Origin: Henriciella sp. AS95
Lineage (GTDB): Bacteria; Pseudomonadota; Alphaproteobacteria; Caulobacterales; Hyphomonadaceae
Direction of reading: 5' to 3'
NCBI RefSeq assembly: GCF_038900055.1
Contig: NZ_JBBMQM010000001.1
Coordinates: 930,001-994,000, forward strand
DNA length: 64,000 nucleotides
In this document: positions 37,286 through 44,493 of the stretch, piece by piece
Position numbering within the stretch: the first letter of the stretch is position 1
Layout: each line of letters opens with the position of its first letter
Notes under the pieces: generated by a model
What the model was told of the DNA's origin: nothing
The model's input: the letters and a program-made list of their open reading frames with translations, nothing else
Databases searched by the model: none
Translations under genes and position numbers: made by a program

Positions 37286-38641
37286 CTAGGCGGGCCCTGG
37301 CTTTTCAGAGCCTGTCGGCAATTCGCGGCCAAGACTAATGCTCGCTCGCCAATAGCAAACCGCTGGAACGAGATAGAGGATCGCAGCGCCCATCAGTACC
37401 CAGCGGATGCTCTCGGATGGCGCGCCGGAAACGTAAGGCTTCAGGACATCAGACGCGATGCCAAAGGTGAAGGCTCCCAGCCCGTAGCCGATCATGGTGG
37501 TCACAAATAGAAAGCACGCCGTGACCGTCGCGCGGGTTTCCGGTGGCAGCAACAGCTGAAGCGACGCAAAGGTGCCGCCATAGTACATGTTGTCAAACAT
37601 ATCGGGTAGAAAGAGCAGGATGATCGCGACACCCCAATTGTCCGTCCACCAGGCAAAGAATAGGAACGGGACACTCAATAACATCGCGAACATGGCCGGC
37701 AGGATGTAGAAGGCCGGATTTTTCTGGCCAAGCTTGTCTGCCAACCAGCCGCCAAGCCACGTGCCGGTAAGGCCGGCGATGCCGCCCGTCATGCCTAGCC
37801 AGACGCCTGCTGTCCCCTCGCTCAGACCGTGATTGCGCAGAAAGTGGATCATGCCCCAGACGCTGCCGCCAGTGACGAGGAACATGGCGAAGGCCGTGCC
37901 GAACATCATGTAGAGCACAGCTGGTGACTTCGCGATAATTTTCAGGACGTCGACCAGCCGCATTTTAGGTTTGGCGATGTGGCTGGAGGCTCTGCGCGGC
38001 TCTTTCACCGTGATCAAGAAAATGAGTGCGATGACGAGCCCGGGTAGCCCCACAAGAAGAAAAGCCGAGCGCCAGCCGAAGTGTTCGGTCAATAGGCCGC
38101 CGCCAGCTTTTCCGATCAAGGCACCGAGAGGCACGCCGAGACCGAAGATGGCTAATGCGCGTCCGCGTGCAGACTTTGGCACGAGGTCAGCAATCATTGA
38201 GTGAGCCGTCGGCGTACAGGCCGACTCGCTGGAGGCAACGCCGATGCGGGCCAGGACAAGGTGAAAAAAGTTGCTTGCGGTGCTGCAAGCGGCTGTGGCG
38301 GTCGACCAGACAGCGACGGCACCTGAGATCAGCCAGACGCGGTTGGTACGCGGATTATCGGCGAGCCGGCCGAGCGGGATGGCTGACAAATTGTAGAAGA
38401 ATGCAAAAGCGAGCCCGGTAAGAAGCCCTAGCTGCCAGTCGGCCAGGTCGAGTTCTTCGCTGATCGGGTGGGCGAGAATATTGATGACCTGGCGATCAAC
38501 AATATTGAGCGTCAGCACAATGAACAGGAGCCAGACTGTGTACTGCGCACGCGGCCGAAAAGATGACGGCTGCCCAGGCTCATTGTCCGGGGTGTCCAGG
38601 ACCTTGGCTGCGTCTGGCTCGGAGTGATCGTTTGTGTTCAC
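37286..38641 (-). CDS. MFS transporter, Spinster-like
   Basis: Twelve-helix permease of 451 aa, similar in type to the one at 26189. Signature NIVDRQVINILAHPISEELDLADWQLG at the N-terminus, motif-A-like IPLGRLADNPRTNRVW, and the Spinster-type block ARIGVASSESACTPTAHSMIADL. The start is GTG at 38641 with a purine-rich AGGAAGCAGGA immediately upstream. It follows the iclR gene by 40 bases, so the regulator and the permease form one operon. Likely imports a product released by the periplasmic esterases (inference). Confidence 0.9.
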   Translation of the reverse strand: MNTNDHSEPDAAKVLDTPDNEPGQPSSFRPRAQYTVWLLFIVLTLNIVDRQVINILAHPISEELDLADWQLGLLTGLAFAFFYNLSAIPLGRLADNPRTNRVWLISGAVAVWSTATAACSTASNFFHLVLARIGVASSESACTPTAHSMIADLVPKSARGRALAIFGLGVPLGALIGKAGGGLLTEHFGWRSAFLLVGLPGLVIALIFLITVKEPRRASSHIAKPKMRLVDVLKIIAKSPAVLYMMFGTAFAMFLVTGGSVWGMIHFLRNHGLSEGTAGVWLGMTGGIAGLTGTWLGGWLADKLGQKNPAFYILPAMFAMLLSVPFLFFAWWTDNWGVAIILLFLPDMFDNMYYGGTFASLQLLLPPETRATVTACFLFVTTMIGYGLGAFTFGIASDVLKPYVSGAPSESIRWVLMGAAILYLVPAVCYWRASISLGRELPTGSEKPGPA

Positions 38642-38681
38642 TCCTGCTTCCTATTTCGGACGCAGGACATTGCAACCTGTT

Positions 38682-39428
38682 TCAGGCGAGCGCGAAGTTC
38701 TCGGCAATCCGCGCTGACGTCGTCATCAACGCTTCAATAATGGCTGCGCGGTTGTCCGGGGTTTGACGCTCGATTGGCCCCGATACACCCAATGCGGCTG
38801 TGGCGTGGCCATCCGGGTCCTTTAGCGGGACAGCAATGGAAAAGATTCCCGGAGTCCAGCTATTGGTGGCCTCGGCGAAGCCGTTCTTTCGGATGTTGGC
38901 CAGACCTTTCAGGACTTTCGCCGGGTCCAGAGGCGTATCAGCGCGCGGCGGTATGGCCTTCAGCGACATTTGAAGTAAAGCCTCTGGGTCCGGGGCATGG
39001 GCAAGCATGGCATTGCCAGCAGCCGTCGTCGCGATTGGCAGACGAGACCCCGGCTGGCTCGAAAACCGCAATGGGCGCGGCGATAGCAGCTTGTCGACGA
39101 CAAGAACTGAATTGTGCTCCAATACGTAGAAGTTGACCGTTTCACCCAGAGTGCGGTGCAAGTCCTGAAGGTATGGCGCTGTAGCCCGGCGCACGGGGTG
39201 AACACCGGCGACGCGCGCCCCCAGTTCGAACAGTTTGAGGCTTGGGCGATAGAGGCCGGATGCTTCGTCCTGAGTGACATACCCCAGTGAAACCAAGGTA
39301 GCGATGGAGCGGTGGGCATTGCTTTTCTGGAGTCCAAGTTCCTGCGCAACCGTGGAGAGGCGGACCGGGCCCGGTGCGGCCACGATCATCTCCAGAACGC
39401 GAAGTCCCTTTTCCATCGTGGAGTCCAT
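38682..39428 (-). CDS. IclR-family transcriptional regulator
   Basis: Regulator of 248 aa with N-terminal winged helix (STVAQELGLQKSNAHRSIATLVSLGYV, about residues 23-49) and the IclR effector-binding domain behind it (about 75-245, ending VPLKDPDGHATAALGVSGPIERQTPDNRAAI). Such proteins typically sense aromatic or short organic acids and control degradation genes. A TTCCA-N5-TGGAA palindrome lies 57 bases upstream of its start; the same element marks the promoters of the PrpD/esterase operon and the esterase pair at 39761. Autoregulation and control of both neighbours are inferred. Confidence 0.93.
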   Translation of the reverse strand: MDSTMEKGLRVLEMIVAAPGPVRLSTVAQELGLQKSNAHRSIATLVSLGYVTQDEASGLYRPSLKLFELGARVAGVHPVRRATAPYLQDLHRTLGETVNFYVLEHNSVLVVDKLLSPRPLRFSSQPGSRLPIATTAAGNAMLAHAPDPEALLQMSLKAIPPRADTPLDPAKVLKGLANIRKNGFAEATNSWTPGIFSIAVPLKDPDGHATAALGVSGPIERQTPDNRAAIIEALMTTSARIAENFALA

Positions 39429-39484
39429 AGTGCAGCGCCTTTCAATTCTTAGTTAGATAACTGGTACGACGAATACAAAGTCAA

Positions 39485-39499
39485 TTCCACTATTTGGAA
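39485..39499. promoter_or_regulatory. IclR-type operator upstream of iclR
   Basis: TTCCA-CTATT-TGGAA, a 15-bp interrupted palindrome 57 bases before the iclR start, in the divergent gap. Position fits autoregulation. Confidence 0.6.
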
Positions 39500-39628
39500 C
39501 GCTCAATCACGACAACAAGAAGTGACGAGGCAGCGGACATGAGGCCCGATCGCGCCCCACAGGTGATTAAGGAGAGGGTGAGCCCTTGATTAATCCTAGC
39601 CCCAACCGCTCTTTTTTTTGAAACAATA

Positions 39629-39643
39629 TTCCATATTTTGGAA
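39629..39643. promoter_or_regulatory. IclR-type operator upstream of carboxylesterase pair
   Basis: TTCCA-TATTT-TGGAA, the same 15-bp palindrome, 118 bases before the carboxylesterase start at 39761. The flanks ATTCC...GGAACAT extend resemblance to the 37117 copy (TGGAACAT shared). Confidence 0.6.
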
Positions 39644-39760
39644 CATAATGTCTTGTCATTTCGAAACGTTTCGCGATTGTGGGCACCAAAACGTGGGCTG
39701 ATCCATCGATCGAACGCCCGAATAATGTCCGCAGGAATGCCGGGCCCAGGGAGAGGCGAA

Positions 39761-41155
39761 ATGAAGACGATCAGACAATTAATGCTCTTAGGCGCAAGCA
39801 TGATCGCGGCGACAATGGCAACAGGCTGCGCGACGGCTCAGGCTGGTAACGGGGAAGTGCAAACGACAATCGATGCTGGCGTAATAACCGGTACTGAAGT
39901 GAACGGCGTCGAGCGATATCTCGGGGTTCCGTTCGCGAAACCGCCGGTCGGCGATTTGCGCTGGAAGCCGCCGGTGCCGCCGACTCCCTGGGGTGAAACC
40001 GCTTATGATGCGACCGAGTACAAGCTGCCGTGCTACCAGGCGACCAACCCCGACGGCGTGACGCTGAATCTTGGCGGTGTCGCAGGGCCGACATCGGAAG
40101 ATTGCCTTTACCTCAATGTTTACGCTCCGGCTGATGCGGACGGCTCCGCGCCTGTCATGCTGTGGTTTTACGGAGGCGGGAACGTCGTTGGAGCAGGCAA
40201 TCTCTCGACTTATGATGGCCAGTCATTTGCGGAAGACGGCGTGGTGATCGTCACCATGAATTACCGTCTTGGCGCGGCGGGATGGTTCGCGCACCCGGCA
40301 TTGACGGAGGCGGCAGACGAAGGCGAGCCGTTGGTGTCCTATGGAAGCATGGACCAGACCGAAGCGCTGCGCTGGATCCAGCGCAATATCTCGGCCTTTG
40401 GTGGCGATAAGGATAATGTCACCATCTTCGGCCAATCGGCCGGCGGGTATGGCGTCTACGCGCAATTGATGTCGCCGACGGCAGAGGGGCTGTTCGATAA
40501 GGCGATGGTCCATTCGGCGACTTACATCCGGCCGAGCCCGGAAATGGACCTCGTTGAGCTGCGCGGTATCCGCAGGGCGACTGAATGGGGGCTGGATGGC
40601 GCCAATGCGACGCTGGAAGAGATGCGCGCCGTTCCGATCGAGACGCTCGGGAGGGGCGTTGGTGGTGCTGTGGACGGCGTCTATTTCAAGGAGCCCTGGA
40701 TCAACTCGATCGCTTACAAACGCCACGCACTTGTCCCATTCGTGGTCGGCGGGAATGACGGCGAAGGCGCACTGTGGGCCCGTGACCGTTGGATTGCGGA
40801 GCAGTTCGAACAGGCGGGAGAGCCAGCCTTCCAGTACCACTTCTCTCACGTTCGCGAAGGTCTCGATGAGTCGAGAGGCGCGATCCACTCGGCTGAGTTA
40901 CAATTTGCCTGGGACACGCTGGATCCAGACCAGGCTAACCCACCGAACCAGGCTGTCGCAGACGCGATGCACCCGTGCTGGGTGGCCTTCGCTTTCTATG
41001 ATGGCGAAGGGCCAATCGATTGTGGCAATGGTATTGTCTGGCCAGCTTTCACGGAGACCCAGCATCCCGTGTTGGAGTTCACGACCGGTGGGCCCGTGGT
41101 CCATCAGTCCTTCAGGTCCGACGAAGAGTGGGTTGAGACGCTTCGAACCCAATAG
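39761..41155 (+). CDS. Type-B carboxylesterase, lipoprotein
   Basis: COesterase of 464 aa. Lipobox MATGC (Cys23). The nucleophile elbow is GQSAG (Ser226) instead of the usual GESAG; the His is in IHSAELQFAWDTLD; EDCLYLNVYAPADA is intact. ATG 39761 is chosen because GGGAGAGG is three to ten bases upstream; a frame extending to 39638 runs through the operator region and is not credible. Followed after 62 bases by another esterase. Expression is probably governed by the IclR-type regulator. Confidence 0.91.
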   Translation: MKTIRQLMLLGASMIAATMATGCATAQAGNGEVQTTIDAGVITGTEVNGVERYLGVPFAKPPVGDLRWKPPVPPTPWGETAYDATEYKLPCYQATNPDGVTLNLGGVAGPTSEDCLYLNVYAPADADGSAPVMLWFYGGGNVVGAGNLSTYDGQSFAEDGVVIVTMNYRLGAAGWFAHPALTEAADEGEPLVSYGSMDQTEALRWIQRNISAFGGDKDNVTIFGQSAGGYGVYAQLMSPTAEGLFDKAMVHSATYIRPSPEMDLVELRGIRRATEWGLDGANATLEEMRAVPIETLGRGVGGAVDGVYFKEPWINSIAYKRHALVPFVVGGNDGEGALWARDRWIAEQFEQAGEPAFQYHFSHVREGLDESRGAIHSAELQFAWDTLDPDQANPPNQAVADAMHPCWVAFAFYDGEGPIDCGNGIVWPAFTETQHPVLEFTTGGPVVHQSFRSDEEWVETLRTQ

Positions 41156-41217
41156 ACCTGCCGCATCCAGCATCAACAAACGCCCCGCGAAGAACGGGCG
41201 AACATCGGGAAATTCTC

Positions 41218-42831
41218 ATGATCTATCCAGACCTCACCCGGCGCAGCATGTTGCTTGGCACGGGCGCGCTTATCCTTTCGGGCTGCGTGAACTCGCGGGT
41301 ATCGAATCTTCCGCCCGATGTCGTGGAAACGGCTCAGGGGCGATATCAGGGGGTAAGCCTCAACGGCGTGCAGGTCTTCAAGGGCATGCGCTATGGGGCA
41401 GCAACCGGCGGGCCGCTCCGTTTCATGCCGCCCAGGCCTGCCGAATCTTTCGCTGGCATCCAGGATGCGCTGAGCTGGGGCGATAGCGCGCCGCAACTGA
41501 CGAGCCCACTCCTCGGCGACATGCCACAAAGCGAGGACTGCCTGCGCATCAATGTCTGGACCCCGGCGGCCGACAATAAACGCCGCCCGGTGCTGCTCTG
41601 GTTCCATGGCGGCGGCTGGGAAGCGGGCCACGGATCCGGCGGCATATATGACGGCACGAATATGGCCCTGCGCGGCGATGTCGTCGTCTGCACAATCAAT
41701 CACCGGCTCAATGTGTTCGGCTATTGCGACCTCTCCGGCATTCTGGGCGCCGAGTACGCCCAGTCCGGCAATGTCGGCTATCTCGATCTCGTCGCGGCGA
41801 TGAAATGGGTCCAGGAGAACATCAGCCAGTTTGGCGGTGACCCCAACAATATCATGATCTACGGCCAGTCCGGCGGTGGCCGCAAAGTCAGCGTCTGTTA
41901 TGCCGGAACCGAGGCAGCAGGCCAGTTCCAGAAAGGCGTCGTCCAGTCAGGCTCGCACAATATGGTGCAGACGGCGGAGCAATCATCTGCGCTAACAGAG
42001 GCGTTGCTGAAGGAGCTTTCAATCGCGCCCGGTGATGCATTGAAGCTCAAAGATGTACCGATTTCGCAACTCTCTGCTGCCCAGCGCAAGGTCATTGGTG
42101 CGGCGGGCTACCGTTTCGAGCCCAACCTCGATGGCATCAGCTTTACCGAGCACCCGTTTGTCCCTCAGGCGCCCCGCCGCACCGCTCAGGTGCCCATGAT
42201 GGTCGGCCATACGCGCACCGAACTGGCCAATCAGCTTGGCCGTGATGAACGTGTCTACCAGATGGATGACGCCGGACTGCGCACGCGCATCGAGCGTTTC
42301 TTTCCGCCAGAAGACGTGGACGAGCTGATTGGTACGTTCAGGGAGAGCAATCCGGACGCGAACCCGACTGAGCTATACTTCATCATGACAAGCTGGCGCT
42401 CCTATGTGCTCAACGCCACCGTCATGGCTGAGAAGCGGGCAGAGCTGAACGGCTCGGAGAACCCAACCTGGATGTACAATGTTACCTGGCACTCACCGGC
42501 AGAAAACGGTCGCCGCTACAGCCAGCACACAATCGATCTGCCGTTCATGTTCGATAATGTTGCCACCAGTCAGCACCTCACCGGCCCGCCTAGTGAGGAA
42601 ACCGAATACATGACGCAGGCCATGGCGGGCGCCTGGCTGGCCTTCTCGGCGAACGGAAATCCCAACCATTCCGGCATTCCGGACTGGCCGACCTATGACC
42701 TGGCTAACCGTCCGGTTATGCATTTCGAGGTCCCTGCCAGGGTCGTGAACGATCCGTTCCGGGCCGAGCGCGAATTCATGAGCCGTTACGATGTTGTGAG
42801 AGCCACTGCGCGGCGTGGGAGCCGGAACTGA
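41218..42831 (+). CDS. Type-B carboxylesterase, Tat lipoprotein, GQSGG variant
   Basis: COesterase of 537 aa with a twin-arginine lipoprotein signal (LTRRSMLLGTGALILSGC, Arg8-9, Cys23). The elbow is GQSGG (Ser218) rather than GESAG; the His is in YSQHTIDLPFMFDN; EDCLRINVWTPAADN and HGGGWEAGHG are intact. Elbow and loop changes put it in the group of large-substrate esterases close to those acting on bulky natural products, but no substrate can be assigned. Last gene of this pair; converges with the exported DHDPS-family gene. Confidence 0.9.
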   Translation: MIYPDLTRRSMLLGTGALILSGCVNSRVSNLPPDVVETAQGRYQGVSLNGVQVFKGMRYGAATGGPLRFMPPRPAESFAGIQDALSWGDSAPQLTSPLLGDMPQSEDCLRINVWTPAADNKRRPVLLWFHGGGWEAGHGSGGIYDGTNMALRGDVVVCTINHRLNVFGYCDLSGILGAEYAQSGNVGYLDLVAAMKWVQENISQFGGDPNNIMIYGQSGGGRKVSVCYAGTEAAGQFQKGVVQSGSHNMVQTAEQSSALTEALLKELSIAPGDALKLKDVPISQLSAAQRKVIGAAGYRFEPNLDGISFTEHPFVPQAPRRTAQVPMMVGHTRTELANQLGRDERVYQMDDAGLRTRIERFFPPEDVDELIGTFRESNPDANPTELYFIMTSWRSYVLNATVMAEKRAELNGSENPTWMYNVTWHSPAENGRRYSQHTIDLPFMFDNVATSQHLTGPPSEETEYMTQAMAGAWLAFSANGNPNHSGIPDWPTYDLANRPVMHFEVPARVVNDPFRAEREFMSRYDVVRATARRGSRN

Positions 42832-42875
42832 GCTAATCTGCGTCGGATTGCTGAGGTGCGCGAGCCTGTGTCCCG

Positions 42876-44126
42876 CTAAGTTTCGTAGCGTGGCACAGAG
42901 CTCATATCGGCGGCGCGCACGCCTCGCGACCAGGCGGCGCGGCCAGTGACGAAGCTCTCTTCCGGCCCGTCGGACGGCGTCAAGCCGGACGCTTCGAATG
43001 CGGCGCGTATTTTTGTGCGGTCGGCCGGCGTCAGGACCGGCACATGGTCGGCTTCGCTCGCAGGCGGGGTCAGCAGACCGCCATTGCCGCCGCCGAGCCA
43101 TGAATAGTACTTGTTGTGCTGCCAAGGATGCGCGCCAGCACGGATCACTTCCGATTGCAGCTGAAAGAAGTGGTCGTGCACCGGTTGCAGAGTCTCGGCG
43201 ATCTTGTCAGCGGTCTCGAAGTCTTGTGCGGCGGTCGCCGCGAGAAGCTGGTTGCCGAGCTGGGCGTCTGGTGTCTGTACGGCCTCACCGTTCCACTGAC
43301 CTGACCACTGCATGTGATAATGGCGGGCCAGAAGCGGGACGAAGTCGAGATTGACCGGTGCGACCAGAAGTCGGTCGGCAACCGCATCGCAGAGCTGCAT
43401 GGTAGAGGTCAGAGAGATCGGTTGTGAGACTTTCAGCGCCACGATGTTCGGCAGGTCTGCAATCCGATCATAAACATCGAGAGGTTGTCCGGCGGGACCG
43501 AGATGAGGGAAGGCCCGCCCTTTATTCAATGCAGCATAAAGGATGACTGGCAGGTCGGTCGCCTCGATGCGTCGTGCCATCTCGTCATAAAGTTCGTCAG
43601 CCGTTATATTCGGTCGGTAGCGGGCAGCGAGTAAAACGGCGTCTACACCAAGTGCCTCCTGCTTTCTCAGCAAGGCGATGTCTTGCTCCACATTATCGTA
43701 CAGCATGATCCCGTGCACTGGGAGCTGCCCCGCGGACTCATCAATAATAGTGCGATAGAAGACGTCCCATTGCGGATCGCCTGGCGGGGTCCAATTGACC
43801 ATGGGCATGGTGCCGCAGAACCCCATTGCCTTTGCGTGCCGAACATCATGTCGAATGCCGTCCTGGTCGAGTGTCTTCATGTCCGTCGCCAGGCTGGGCA
43901 GGAAGAGGTTGGCAAGGCCTCTCAAATTGCTGGCGGCCCAGCGCCGTTGTGGGGACGATCGGTCTGCTTGAGGTGTTCCGGTAGGCTTTGCTTGAGACTG
44001 TTGGCTGTCAGCTGTGCCGGCCAATATGGAGCCCGCTGTGGCGGTTCCCGCCAGTTGCAGCACTGTTCGGCGGCTAAGTCCCCGTGTGGGCGTATCGTTT
44101 TCTCGCTGACCGTGGGCGGAGTTCAT
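42876..44126 (-). CDS. DHDPS-family aldolase-like protein with Tat signal
   Basis: Protein of 416 aa whose residues from about 80 to 330 resemble the dihydrodipicolinate synthase/N-acetylneuraminate lyase TIM barrel (PVILYAALNKG, then NIVALKVSQPI with the position of the Schiff-base lysine). The N-terminus GLSRRTVLQLAGTATAGSILAGTADS is a twin-arginine signal (Arg19-20), so export is predicted, which is uncommon for this family. C-terminal extension of about 80 residues has no recognised domain. It stands alone, converging with the esterase pair; a retro-aldol or hydratase step on a degradation intermediate is possible. Confidence 0.8.
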   Translation of the reverse strand: MNSAHGQRENDTPTRGLSRRTVLQLAGTATAGSILAGTADSQQSQAKPTGTPQADRSSPQRRWAASNLRGLANLFLPSLATDMKTLDQDGIRHDVRHAKAMGFCGTMPMVNWTPPGDPQWDVFYRTIIDESAGQLPVHGIMLYDNVEQDIALLRKQEALGVDAVLLAARYRPNITADELYDEMARRIEATDLPVILYAALNKGRAFPHLGPAGQPLDVYDRIADLPNIVALKVSQPISLTSTMQLCDAVADRLLVAPVNLDFVPLLARHYHMQWSGQWNGEAVQTPDAQLGNQLLAATAAQDFETADKIAETLQPVHDHFFQLQSEVIRAGAHPWQHNKYYSWLGGGNGGLLTPPASEADHVPVLTPADRTKIRAAFEASGLTPSDGPEESFVTGRAAWSRGVRAADMSSVPRYET

Positions 44127-44493
44127 ATATCGTCTCTGATGCTAATGGTGTGATTGTCATCCTTCATGCGAGTGGCGTTTGCAAGGGTTGGCCGTCTCGA
44201 TTGTTTGACCCGCTCAGCCGCCAGTTCTGGGAGGGATAGGCCAACGCGTGCGCAGACGCGGTCGAAAAAGTTTCAGCCGCAGTCGGTCATGCAAATTGAA
44301 ATGCGCTCGACCTGGCAGGTCAAAGCTCACAGACGCCCTGACGACTGAGCATAGCGACGCGAAAACGTGCAACAGTAATTACCACATTGTGAGAATCTGT
44401 TTTGAGTCGGCAGGCGCAGACTCTTGACCCCTCCGGACAAGCGTGTTCCATGGTAGCATGCAAGCATCCCAAAAGAGATGCTCGGGAGGAAAA
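44127..44493. other. 367-base divergent intergenic region before TonB receptor
   Basis: No supported gene. Its right end contains the CATGC-type operator at 44457-44468 and the GGGAGG ribosome site (44483-44488) of the receptor gene. Short open frames here overlap each other and lack ribosome sites. Confidence 0.6.
44457..44468. promoter_or_regulatory. GntR-type operator, CATGCAAGCATC
   Basis: Matches CATGC-WW-GCATG at 11 of 12 positions and shares the flank TAG with the 52364 copy. It is 25 bases before the ATG of the TonB receptor gene, so a bound regulator would block transcription or initiation. Confidence 0.65.

Larger units (their letters stand above)
39429..39760. other. 332-base divergent promoter region, iclR versus esterase genes
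   Basis: No gene is seen. It contains two copies of the TTCCA-N5-TGGAA palindrome, a T-run (39611-39619), and the GGGAGAGG ribosome site of the esterase gene at 39750-39757. Confidence 0.6.

Noticed and set aside
18785-44126. Fumonisin-type degradation cluster
   Set aside because: TonB receptor, carboxylesterase and MFS genes fit, but no aminotransferase or the other expected dehydrogenases are present.
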